IMG/VR virus record: IMGVR_UViG_3300037189_006964 | Span: 1-58,365 of that record | Strand: one strand, 5' to 3' | DNA length: 58,365 nucleotides | From: a virus | Part shown: piece after piece, positions 24,406 through 33,800 of the stretch | How the letters are laid out: each line of letters starts with the position of its first letter | Position numbering within the stretch: position 1 is the stretch's first letter | Notes under the pieces: generated by a model | What the model was told of the DNA's origin: nothing | Seen by the model: only the letters and a program-made list of their open reading frames with translations | The model's database searches: none | Program-made: the position numbers and the translations under genes

Positions 24406-25001
24406 ATTATTCTTAAAGATAAAGCGTTATATCTTACAAATTTATCGGGGCAATATAAAAATTTATGCTCACTGCTAAGAGGGGCGATACTTTCAGCATA
24501 AGCTCCATCCCCATTGTGGTAAGGGAAATAGTGTATAAAAGTTTTTTTCATCATTTTATATTTCATAGCGAAAGAACCTGTGTCAAATGAACCCATTTTT
24601 AATCTATGAATCCCATCACCATGTAATCTAATTTTTTCAGTCAATCCAGCTTTTTGAGAAAATAAAATAAAATCTACATCTGTGTTTTGATATTCTTCGC
24701 ATGTTGTTATTAAATCATGTGTCACAATGTTATCATCATCTAACCAATAACACCAATCATTGTCATCGGCTCCTATATTTGTTATAAAATAGTTACGTTG
24801 TTCGTAACCATAAAAATGAGATGTTTCTATTTTGTAAAATTTAACTCTCGCATCTTCTTTGAGAAAATCTAATGAAGCCTCACCAGTTGCATTAGTTCCT
24901 TCTATTAAATGCCAAATAAAATTGTCGGTTTGATGTTTTATGCTTGAGTATATTATCTCAATATTATTATATCTTGAAAGTGAAGTAATTATGTTAATCA
25001 T
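24402..25001 (-). CDS. Short GT-A glycosyltransferase
   Basis: 199 residues. N-terminus INIITSLSRYNNIEIIYSSI followed by WHLIEGTN resembles GT2-type nucleotide-sugar binding, and WCYWLDDDNIVTHD carries the metal-binding acidic triplet D88-D90. The protein is shorter than usual GT2 enzymes and has a reduced acceptor domain (SMAMKYK... HNGDGAYAES is seen in the C-terminal part as GSFAMKYKMM and HNGDGAYAES). Probably active but substrate unknown. Overlaps the GT10-like gene by 4 nt. Confidence 0.7.
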   Translation of the reverse strand: MINIITSLSRYNNIEIIYSSIKHQTDNFIWHLIEGTNATGEASLDFLKEDARVKFYKIETSHFYGYEQRNYFITNIGADDNDWCYWLDDDNIVTHDLITTCEEYQNTDVDFILFSQKAGLTEKIRLHGDGIHRLKMGSFDTGSFAMKYKMMKKTFIHYFPYHNGDGAYAESIAPLSSEHKFLYCPDKFVRYNALSLRII

Positions 25002-25013
25002 ATTATCTATTTA

Positions 25014-25760
25014 TTATAATTTATATTTATTTTCTCTAAAAAATTTTTCATATGGATATTGCTGTTCGTCTCTCAAATTTTTTGACATAGGAGTACTAAA
25101 ACTTCCCGAAATACCTTCAGACACTTGGACGTATTTTGGATTTTCAATTAAAAATGCAAAATCTCTATTAAATTTTGAGTATTTCCACACTCCCGGCGTA
25201 ATATTTTCATCTCTAATATCACTAACAATATTAATAAATCCATGAACATATAATTCTTGAATCCAAGAATTATATTTTTCAATATATCTGTAAATCATAT
25301 CACCGTCTTCTTCACCAAATCCCAAAAAACGTTCATCAAAATAACCTAAATCATCTAAACAAACTTTATGTATTAAAAAATGTGAAAATGAACCATTAAT
25401 TCTACGTAAATCGGGTTTGTCACCTAAACTTGGTATTGTTTGAGAAAAAATCTCATCCCGTGTTAATTCAACATCATCATTAAGAATTAAACACCAATCA
25501 GTTTTACTATGAATAACAAGTTCGTTCCACATTTTTGCTAAACCTCTTTGTTCAATAAAAAATAATGGATAAATATTATCATATTTTAAACATAAATTTA
25601 ATATTTGTTTTCTATATTCATTATTAAATTCTTGTTTATAGTCGCCATTTATTGATATTAAAATATCACAATTTGAAAATGACCTAATTTGAGATACTAA
25701 TTTTTCTAAAAAGTTAAATCTTTTAGAAAAAGTTGTTATACATACTGAATAATTAATCAT
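25014..25760 (-). CDS. GT2-like glycosyltransferase
   Basis: 248 residues. YSVCITTFSKRFNFLEKLV is the typical start of a GT2 domain; WCLILNDDVEL carries the NDD metal-binding motif (94-96), and YFDERFLGFGEEDGDMI is the acceptor/ED motif shared in shape with 22758-23465. The two genes may have arisen by duplication. Substrate unknown. Overlaps the GlcNAc-transferase-like gene upstream by 4 nt. Confidence 0.75.
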   Translation of the reverse strand: MINYSVCITTFSKRFNFLEKLVSQIRSFSNCDILISINGDYKQEFNNEYRKQILNLCLKYDNIYPLFFIEQRGLAKMWNELVIHSKTDWCLILNDDVELTRDEIFSQTIPSLGDKPDLRRINGSFSHFLIHKVCLDDLGYFDERFLGFGEEDGDMIYRYIEKYNSWIQELYVHGFINIVSDIRDENITPGVWKYSKFNRDFAFLIENPKYVQVSEGISGSFSTPMSKNLRDEQQYPYEKFFRENKYKL

Positions 25761-27001
25761 AAATTTCCGGTAATCCTTTCACACCAACCTTTTGATTTAG
25801 AAAATGGCCAAACTACCCAATAAGCTGGTCTTTCTTTGGTTTGAAATTCTCTCCACACTTTACAGTAACCATCTGGATCTTTGAAATATTCAGCGATTTC
25901 ATATTCATCAGAATCTTTTCTATACATAGTATTGTCATTTTTATCGTGAAATGCTACAACCCAAAACTCATAATCTTTTTCAGGAACACTTTCATATCCG
26001 ACATCAATACAATGTTTAAAAATATTTAAAAATGATTCATCATATTCTTTTGAATCCGATATAACTGGATTTGGTGCTAAGTTATTATCTAATGTATATT
26101 GCTGTACAGATCTTGTATTGAAACGCAATCCAGCATATGCTTCGTAATCTGATAGTGTTCTAACATTACCAAAACCATAGACTCCAAAATCTGTTGCTGG
26201 CGTTTCACCATCCATACCAAACAATTTTCTATTTTTGGCGTGACATTTGCTATTTCTATCACCCCAAACTCTATCATCATCCCATTGTTTTGGTCTTCCC
26301 TTTCTAGTGTATTCATGCCATGCTACTACTTTGTGAGGGTGAAATAGATCGTATCCGTTTGTGTATGCCCTAACCGCTATTGATATTTCTTCACCATGAA
26401 AATAATATTCTGGATCATGGGGAACTTCTCTACAAAATTCACCTAAAGTAAAACAGAAATGCGCAGAATAAAATCTAGCTGGAACTGGTTCATTTCTTTC
26501 TTTATAATCATCTATAGATGCTGGTAAGAAGAAAACAGCACCTTCGGGAATAAATCTATCAAAATTCATTTTCCAAGGAATTTCAATTCTTTCCGCTGGA
26601 TCATTTTCCGGATTAAAGCTTGAAATATAAGCAGTCAATAAAGGTTTTTTATGACCTTTCTTTTTTAGCTGTTTAATCATTTTGATTAATTCATGATCCC
26701 AATTTTGAATAAATCTATGATGACTATCTAATTGAAAAGTATATTCTTCATCATCGTATAATTCTTGAATTCTACTTCTCGCCCAACAAGCACCTTGGCT
26801 TTCTAGATATGGAATATCTATAATTTTAAACCTCTTATCTCCCCTATATTCATTTAATACGTTTTCATCATCATATTGGTTTGCTATACATATAATTAAA
26901 TTTTCGGGTTTTTTTGCATTTTCTAATAGAGATTTAATTGTTGGAACTAATTGAGGATCTCTGTATGCTGCGATTTGTACGAATATTTTATTTTTTTTCA
27001 T
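25757..27001 (-). CDS. GlcNAc-transferase-like protein (PF11397-type)
   Basis: 414 residues. Start KIFVQIAAYRDPQLVPTIKSL, then SQGACWARSRIQELY (68-82), YTFQLDSHHRFIQNWD (87-102; D92-S-H94 is the DxH-type metal motif), and AHFCFTLGEFCREVPHDPEYYFHGEE, split near residues 189-216, followed by WHEYTRKGRPK. This pattern fits the GlcNAc family (PF11397), whose characterised members add GlcNAc to hydroxyproline of Skp1 in Dictyostelium. Relatives occur in many large viruses and bacteria. Here the acceptor could be a virion protein; see the findings. It is the first gene of the seven-gene island, 1 nt after the stop of 27003-27464. Confidence 0.8.
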   Translation of the reverse strand: MKKNKIFVQIAAYRDPQLVPTIKSLLENAKKPENLIICIANQYDDENVLNEYRGDKRFKIIDIPYLESQGACWARSRIQELYDDEEYTFQLDSHHRFIQNWDHELIKMIKQLKKKGHKKPLLTAYISSFNPENDPAERIEIPWKMNFDRFIPEGAVFFLPASIDDYKERNEPVPARFYSAHFCFTLGEFCREVPHDPEYYFHGEEISIAVRAYTNGYDLFHPHKVVAWHEYTRKGRPKQWDDDRVWGDRNSKCHAKNRKLFGMDGETPATDFGVYGFGNVRTLSDYEAYAGLRFNTRSVQQYTLDNNLAPNPVISDSKEYDESFLNIFKHCIDVGYESVPEKDYEFWVVAFHDKNDNTMYRKDSDEYEIAEYFKDPDGYCKVWREFQTKERPAYWVVWPFSKSKGWCERITGNL

Positions 27002-27002
27002 T

Positions 27003-27464
27003 TTAATTTTTGATCATTGATAGTAGATATATTGATTTGTTGATTCTTGATATTATCTCTTCTTTAGTATTAGTCAATCCGGATTTTACCGTGTCGATAA
27101 AACCATTAAACTCCAAACAAGTTAAAAGTTCTTTTAATTTATCAGAAGTGTTATAAAAATGATTTATAATGGATTCATCGTCTCTATAAAGATTAATATC
27201 TTTATCTACAAATATTTCAAAATTGAATAATGGAAAAATTGAATCATAACTATTAACGGTTCCAATAACTTCTTCTTGAAGTTTATCGAATAAATTGGTC
27301 AAGTCATCATATAAATCTCCAAGTATCACGTGCATATTATAGTTGCAAGAATACCAATGAGACATTTTAATGCTAGAAACAATTCGATTTAATGCGATTG
27401 CAAAATTTCTAGTTGGATCAAGCTTATTATCTACCGCTGATGTTGTTATTATTTCTATTTCCAT
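27003..27464 (-). CDS. Ferritin-like DUF5856-type phage protein
   Basis: 153 residues, mostly helical. IKMSHWYSCNYNMHVILGDLYDDLTNLFDKL, split near residues 33-62, resembles the helix pair (HW....Y..H..L..FY..L) of Dps/ferritin-like phage proteins such as DUF5856, common in T4-like phages. A di-metal site is not certain from the sequence. Function unknown. Start context TTAATAT-ATG; sits 3 nt after 27468-27809. Confidence 0.6.
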   Translation of the reverse strand: MEIEIITTSAVDNKLDPTRNFAIALNRIVSSIKMSHWYSCNYNMHVILGDLYDDLTNLFDKLQEEVIGTVNSYDSIFPLFNFEIFVDKDINLYRDDESIINHFYNTSDKLKELLTCLEFNGFIDTVKSGLTNTKEEIISRINKSIYLLSMIKN

Positions 27465-27467
27465 ATA

Positions 27468-27809
27468 TTAATCATTTTTAAATTCTGTAAATTCGGCTTT
27501 TGAGACTGAAATTTTATTAGTTTCAAGATTTACCTCTACATCATAACTCATGCCCCTATATTCAGCAGCTAATTGTTCTAATAAATCTTTTTTATTTTTA
27601 AAAAATATTTTCCAAAACGGAATCGGCATTATTACATTTAATGCATGTCTTCTCTCGGAACAAGTAAAGCATGGTTTATCTTTTCCTGTTATGAAATGGG
27701 TTAACCAGCCAACTAAACGACAATGTAAGAAGCAAGCAACTATATCACCCAATCCAGCAGCATATTTAAATTTTAAATCTGGTGAATTTTTACTAAAAGA
27801 GTTATTCAT
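27468..27809 (-). CDS. Hypothetical phage protein with CxxC motif
   Basis: 113 residues. A hydrophobic/Gly-rich N-terminal part (YAAGLGDIVACFLHCRLVG, about 16-34) is followed by CFTCSERRHALNVI (47-60), a CxxC pair that could bind zinc or an iron-sulfur cluster, and a charged C-terminal region. No family named. The upstream minus-strand gap contains TATAAGATAA, a weak late-like box. Confidence 0.55.
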   Translation of the reverse strand: MNNSFSKNSPDLKFKYAAGLGDIVACFLHCRLVGWLTHFITGKDKPCFTCSERRHALNVIMPIPFWKIFFKNKKDLLEQLAAEYRGMSYDVEVNLETNKISVSKAEFTEFKND

Positions 27810-27841
27810 GTTATATTATCTTATAATATTTTTAAAAAAAT

Positions 27842-28015
27842 TCAATTGTTTATTTTCACCATTTTTCCAGAAAACATATCACCTTCCCATTTCCATTTAG
27901 ATAAATCTTTTTTATCATCAGGTATTTTTAGTTTAAAAATATTAAGAGTTGGTGTATCTGGAATATCTTCACTATAACCTACAAGTTTTTTATCTTTATT
28001 AAACAAAACAAACAT
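27842..28015 (-). CDS. Small fibre-associated protein (57 residues)
   Basis: A 57-codon ORF on the minus strand, start 28015, stop 27842. The product starts MFVLFNKDKKLVGYSEDIPD and ends with WKWEGDMFSGKMVKINN. The pattern NKDxxLxGYSxDIP...WxWEGDxxxGxM is typical of short proteins found beside tail-fibre genes in large phages. It directly follows the gene 28017-29189 with one base between, so it is likely the last gene of the tail operon segment. Confidence 0.7.
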   Translation of the reverse strand: MFVLFNKDKKLVGYSEDIPDTPTLNIFKLKIPDDKKDLSKWKWEGDMFSGKMVKINN

Positions 28016-28016
28016 A

Positions 28017-29189
28017 TTAAACTATACTAGTAGATCCACAGAGAGTAAATGATACGCCATTATTATCAAATGTATATTTAAAATTTACATCTTCTTTGTA
28101 TTTATATGGATAAACCCAAGAGTAAACTAATGTTTTTTGTAATGGGTATTGTTCATACACGTTAATGGTGTCACCATTAAATTCCATGTAAACATCAGTA
28201 CCACCTGTATTTGTTGAAGGATTATATCCATTAGCTTTATAGCTAAATGTTGATGTTTCATTGTTAGAAGTTCTGAACGTCATTGTTATTTTTCCCAATT
28301 TATTAGATGTTCCCGAATATAATGAATTGCTATAAACATATTTTTTTGTAGAATACCATGTGTTTGGTTCTATTTCTTTACAATTGTTTAAAAAATTATT
28401 AATATTTTTATTGGTAGAATTTAAAACATTAGATTCACTTGGTTTTATTGCTGAAACATTTATATTTGGTTTAGCTGAATATATTTTGTCATTTAAAATA
28501 TATCCCATATAATTCCATTTTTTATCTTTTACATAAAATCTTAATATTAATCCTGTTGATACATAGACAGTATCTCTACTATATGCTGCATTTATAACTC
28601 TATTTGTATAATTATAACTTTGTGTTGGTGAGTATTTAATTTTAATTAAAGGATCGACATTGTTATTTTGATCTTTAATTGTGGGAGCTAAATTATACAA
28701 TAGAACGTTAACGTTTATTATTGTATAGTTGGGATATTTCAATGGACTGTAGTTATTATTTAATTCTATTTCAGAAATATACTTTAAAGTCGTACTAGCA
28801 ATTCTAGAAACATTATTTTCATTTAATGTTGAAAGAACAGGAGTTAATAAATAGATATCTTGGTTATTTAGTGATACTGTATTAATCGGTAAACTGATAG
28901 AAAATTCATAATTACCCCAAAAAGAACTCAACAGATTTACTATTGTTGCTGCTTTTTTAAATTCATTTGCGTATTCTAATGTATATTCATAACGTAACCC
29001 ATAATAATTAAAAACTAAACTTTCTAAATCATATATTGCTTTGGATACATTTATTTCATTAACATAAAATAAACTTGATAAATTACATAATGTTGTGTCT
29101 AATGCTAATGCGTTGTAATTATGTTTACCGACAGAATCTCCTACACATTCATCAGGATTAATATTTAAAATAGGTATAGTGCATCTCAT
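28017..29189 (-). CDS. Tail structural protein, paralogue 1 of DSLxxINxNF family
   Basis: 390 residues. N-terminus NPDECVGDSVGKHNYNALALDTTLC, split at the GDS, matches the (G)DSLxxINxNFxxL motif shared with the next two upstream genes. Residues 90-100 read FWGNYEFSISLP, paralleling QWGSKEFSVYYP of 30003-30860. The C-terminal 150 residues have Ser/Asn-rich beta repeats ending GVSFTLCGSTSIV. Probably a virion protein in the baseplate/fibre region. It lacks the Cys-rich insert of its two paralogues. Confidence 0.65.
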   Translation of the reverse strand: MRCTIPILNINPDECVGDSVGKHNYNALALDTTLCNLSSLFYVNEINVSKAIYDLESLVFNYYGLRYEYTLEYANEFKKAATIVNLLSSFWGNYEFSISLPINTVSLNNQDIYLLTPVLSTLNENNVSRIASTTLKYISEIELNNNYSPLKYPNYTIINVNVLLYNLAPTIKDQNNNVDPLIKIKYSPTQSYNYTNRVINAAYSRDTVYVSTGLILRFYVKDKKWNYMGYILNDKIYSAKPNINVSAIKPSESNVLNSTNKNINNFLNNCKEIEPNTWYSTKKYVYSNSLYSGTSNKLGKITMTFRTSNNETSTFSYKANGYNPSTNTGGTDVYMEFNGDTINVYEQYPLQKTLVYSWVYPYKYKEDVNFKYTFDNNGVSFTLCGSTSIV

Positions 29190-29191
29190 AA

Positions 29192-30001
29192 TTATATGGT
29201 TGTTCCTCTATATTCCCAATCACATTGGGATACTCTAAAAATAAAAGTTTTAATTGAATTTTCTCTTCTATCTGTATATTCCATAGATATATTAGCTTGT
29301 ATTTTTGATATAGATTTTCTTTTAGTTGCAGTTGCATCAGTTGGTTTAATTACATTTCCATTTTCATGCAAATATGGACTTTCGTACCAACAGTCTACAT
29401 CTTTTGTTGGATAACAATTAATAACTTTGTCGCAATTATAGCTACCTTGATTGCAATTAATCCAACCTCCAGTTATTCTGGTTTGACAATGTAATGCTAT
29501 TCTTCCGGAATAAGTTTGACAATTACAATATGAATATGGTTGATTTAGAACTTTAATTGGTTCAGAATATTCATAGGTATAACAATTAACTATAAAAATT
29601 TGACCATCAACATAATTTGATGTATCATCAGAATTTTTAATTGGAAAAAACTTCCTAAGCCAATTATTTACATCATATATATCATCGTCGGAGATAGGAT
29701 CTTCTATTATAGTTGGATAAAAAATTGTCATTGGTGTTAACCATTTTGAACTGTTACTAATTACGGTTGTTAAAAAATCATTCCACTCATTTTTATATGT
29801 TTCATATAAGTTAAATGATTCTTTTAATTGATAATAATAATTTTCATAATATTGAACTAATGGACTCAGCGAAAGGTTATATTCATCTTCAAGTCCACTT
29901 GTTGCTAAAAATAAACTATTGTAATTATTGTTAATTGTTTCTAATGAATCAGCTATATTGTCTGTGGCCGAATTTACGGATGTTATTGTTAATTCTAGCA
30001 T
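29192..30001 (-). CDS. Tail structural protein, paralogue 2, with Cys-rich insert
   Basis: 269 residues. ADSLETINNNYNSL at 17-30 is the shared motif. A Cys-rich insert spans C140-C204 with eight cysteines, including CNC, GWINCNQGSYNCDKVINC and DC, so disulfides or metal ions are likely. The flanks match 30003-30860: GQIFIVNCYTY against GQIINIFITLSY, and a C-terminal strand SQCDWEYRGTTI against LSWEVI. A virion protein by context. Confidence 0.65.
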   Translation of the reverse strand: MLELTITSVNSATDNIADSLETINNNYNSLFLATSGLEDEYNLSLSPLVQYYENYYYQLKESFNLYETYKNEWNDFLTTVISNSSKWLTPMTIFYPTIIEDPISDDDIYDVNNWLRKFFPIKNSDDTSNYVDGQIFIVNCYTYEYSEPIKVLNQPYSYCNCQTYSGRIALHCQTRITGGWINCNQGSYNCDKVINCYPTKDVDCWYESPYLHENGNVIKPTDATATKRKSISKIQANISMEYTDRRENSIKTFIFRVSQCDWEYRGTTI

Positions 30002-30002
30002 A

Positions 30003-30860
30003 TTAAATTACCTCCCATGATAAATAACCATCGTTAATTTTATTTTTTGCTTTAAATTTTACTATTCTTGATACAAATCTATCTTCTATGTTAGGTATTT
30101 GATAATTTATTTGCAAATATCCACTATTGCCCACAGAATATAACCCATTGTATGTATCATAATCAAATGTTTCACCAACATATCCAGTGCAACTATATGT
30201 GTTTGCTGTTTGTTTTTGTAAATCTTGTTTACAATAAGAATAAGCATTATCGCACCAATGTCTATTTCCCGCATCATGATTACAGCCAGCATTTCTAGAG
30301 TCACCACCACAACCGTTACAGGATAAGTTATTATCGCTGTGAGATGTGGGTGAGCAATTTTCATTGTAACTGGAATTAAAAGTAAAATCGAAATAATTGC
30401 TATAGCTTAATGTAATAAAAATATTTATAATTTGTCCTTCGGAAAAATTATCAGGAGGAAATGTATTGATAAACCAATAAGTGATTTGTTCATTGATTAT
30501 ACTGGTGTTTGAATAATAATACACTAAGTCTATAATTTCGGGATAATAAACCGAAAATTCTTTAGATCCCCACTGCGAACTTAGACTTTGAATAGTTGAA
30601 TATGGGGATTTATATACATCATTAATTGTTTGAATGTTGTACATCATAGAAATTAATTTGGAACTAACTGCGTGAAAATATGAAGTTATTCCAAAATCAG
30701 CAGTCCAAAAATCAACTGAATTTATCATACGTCTTGTTGTTTTTTCTAAATTTGAAAAATTTTTATTTATTACAATTAAAGAATCCCCTAAACAAGAATT
30801 AGAATCAATTAAATCGACATTAGAACATAATGAGTTTGTTTTTTTTAAAATTGTTGACAT
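30003..30860 (-). CDS. Tail structural protein, paralogue 3, with Cys/His-rich insert
   Basis: 285 residues. SCLGDSLIVINKNFSNLEK (22-40) is the clearest copy of the shared N-terminal motif. A Cys/His-rich insert spans C169-C224 (seven cysteines and three histidines: CNGCGGDSRNAGCNHD, HWCDNAYSYC), placed at the equivalent site to the insert in 29192-30001. The spacing suggests zinc binding or a disulfide-knotted loop. Ends 1 nt before 30862-34368 begins its stop; same operon. Confidence 0.65.
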   Translation of the reverse strand: MSTILKKTNSLCSNVDLIDSNSCLGDSLIVINKNFSNLEKTTRRMINSVDFWTADFGITSYFHAVSSKLISMMYNIQTINDVYKSPYSTIQSLSSQWGSKEFSVYYPEIIDLVYYYSNTSIINEQITYWFINTFPPDNFSEGQIINIFITLSYSNYFDFTFNSSYNENCSPTSHSDNNLSCNGCGGDSRNAGCNHDAGNRHWCDNAYSYCKQDLQKQTANTYSCTGYVGETFDYDTYNGLYSVGNSGYLQINYQIPNIEDRFVSRIVKFKAKNKINDGYLSWEVI

Positions 30861-30861
30861 A

Positions 30862-33800
30862 TTATTTCCAATTAATTTTATTTAAAGATGTGTGTGCTGG
30901 AGACAACTTACTTATAATGTTGTTTATTGCTAGTTCTATACTATTTTTTAATTTATCATCAACATTTAAATTGTGAATATTTATATTATAATATTTGCTT
31001 TTATTTGTTGGTAATTGAAATTGAAACCATTCTGTTATCTCTTCAACATAATTCCTATAACCAACAGGCATATTCCAATTTAAATCTTTAACTCTAGGAG
31101 CAAATGGTGATGAATAATATAAATTTTCAATATCTCCTTTATTTAAAACTATATTATACATTTTTAAATCAGCAACGGAACCAATCATTCTATAACCATC
31201 ATTTATATTTAAAAAATTATTTAATAATGTATTTTTTACGGTTGTAGCTCCCAAGATTAACGAAGTCCTATAAATGTAATGTATAACATCTCCCGGATTA
31301 AAGAATTTAGTGTCTATTAAGATAGAATCTATATAATATTTAGCATTTCCCGCTTTTGAATCAAAAGTAAATGTGAAATTATGCCACCCTTTAGATAGTC
31401 TACTAACATCAGCACTAATAATATTTGAATTACTGTAAATTGCATTAGAATTTGATAGTTTTGCTGTTTGATATTTCCAAGAAAATGTAGTGTTTTTTGT
31501 TTTTTTAAATTTTCTTATATTTTGATAACCTGTGAAATCACCACCCGTATTAAATTTCACATCCTCTCCCTCTAAAATTAAATTTTCTAAATTTATTTTT
31601 AAGTAAAGTTGCCCTAATTGATTTATTATATATGCTTGATTATCATTTAAATCTACCATTACCATGTTATCATCTTGAATAGATGATAATCCACATATTG
31701 ATGTTAAATCGGTTTTATTTTCAATTGGTGTGGGTATTGTAACAAAATTAATTAATCTTTTTCTTGTCGTTGTGGGAAATATAGGCTCTCTTTCTTTTTC
31801 TTCTGGTGGAGTAACTAATATTTGTTGATAATCATCATATGTTAAAATATAACGATAATCATTTGTTGATAGAAATGGAAGATCTTCATCCAAGACTTTT
31901 AATTTTGGTGGTTGAGGTGGTAGGGATGGTGGGCAATTGTTTTCTGCCAATAAAGGCGCTTTACTAAAACTATATCTAAACAAAAAATTACCGTTATTAT
32001 CTATTTTTGTATAAGAATCATCATTTGATAAAATCCATATATTATTATAAACGTCACATGATATTTGATTTGATGCGCCGACAGTTCCAACCACATTTGT
32101 ATCTTTATATAAATTTGGTCCAATTATTTGCCACAATGAATTATTACAATCAACAACGGAACAATTACCATACACATCTAAAACATTATTAAATAAATCA
32201 ATTTCTATTCTTTTTGAATTTTGAGAAGCTTTACTATAAGTTACATCATTACCATTTTTATCAAAAACAAAATAATTTTTAGATTTACTATCATACAAAT
32301 ATAAATTTTCATTAGAATCTATTTCAACTTGATCTATTCTTGAAATATTTTTATTTGTTAATAGTTTTGGACCTATTTTTTCATCAAAACCAATGCTTAC
32401 TATTGAATTATTTACATTATATTTTATAGCTAATAAATTACTAGAATCAAAAACCCAATAACTCATATCGGAAAGTCTTTGAACAAAATCACAATTAATT
32501 GTTGTTTTTATTTTAGATGATTCTATAAAATTAAAATTAATATTATATATAGTTTTTGATGCATTATTTATTAATGTTATCAATGGCGCTATAGATTTAG
32601 CATCATTAATTAACCCAAACCCGCTATTATAATAATTTCCAAAAATTTGATAACCATTTACATTACTCCAATCATCAAAATTTAACCATAATGATGTTGT
32701 AAATTTAGTAGGCTCAAGAAGTGTGTCGTTTGCTTGAAAAATTGCATAATTACTACCATCAAGTTTCCAATAATCTCCAAAAAAGTTTCCAGAATTACCA
32801 AAAACTAATCCATTGTTATTGTATGGTGATTGATCATATAATTGATTAGATGTCCAGCTAGTTATATTCAAAAAATTAGAATATTTTAGCCCATTGTCAT
32901 ATTTGTAATTTAAATCATTTAAGAAATTTAAACTATCTCTATTTCCTACATGATAGTATTTATATAAAACTCCCGGAGATAATATGATTTCGGATGGCAC
33001 ATCATAAATTAATCCTTTGTCTTTATCCAATAAATTGTGATATAACATGTGAGTTGCTGATAATGCTTCATCTACTGTATAATATGCTGGATTGTAGTAT
33101 CTATCATACCAAATTTTTTCACCTTCTTCTTTAGTTCCACACAACCAAGAACATAATAATTTATTTTCATTAAAATTATTAGCATTAACAATGCTTTTTA
33201 ATTCAGGTATTTCTTCGAAAATATTTTGTTTATTTGTATATAATCTATCAGAAACACTTGGATAATTGCCAGCGGATGCACCCGATTCTACCAAACCAGC
33301 TTGGCTTAAAGGCATAAAATCGCTAGTTGGACTAAAATAAAAATCCGTAAAAGTGTTTGGTTTAAATTTTAAAATTAATGAATTTGCTGTATAATTTAAA
33401 TAAATTTTATTTAAACCATTTTTTTGATTTGTGCCAGAATAGATTTTATAATATTCTCTATTATTTTTACCATTTAAATATGTATATTCCGCAGTTTGAT
33501 AATTTTTGAGTGGGTGAAAATAAAAATTGAATGTTCCATCATCATTTATATTTTCATAAGGAAAAATTCCTAAATAATTTTGCTTATAATCATAACTTTG
33601 TTTTATCGATAAAATATCATTTTCATTTATTATTGGATTTGCATTATATTTTACAAGAAAACTGTCAGTTATGCTGTTATACGATTTTAATTTATTTTTA
33701 TAAGAATTTAAAAACAAAAATGAATTACTTGGTAAATTTGAATTTGAATTTATTGCCAATTCTACAACTTCTAAACGGTCAAAATTATTTTTAATAATTG

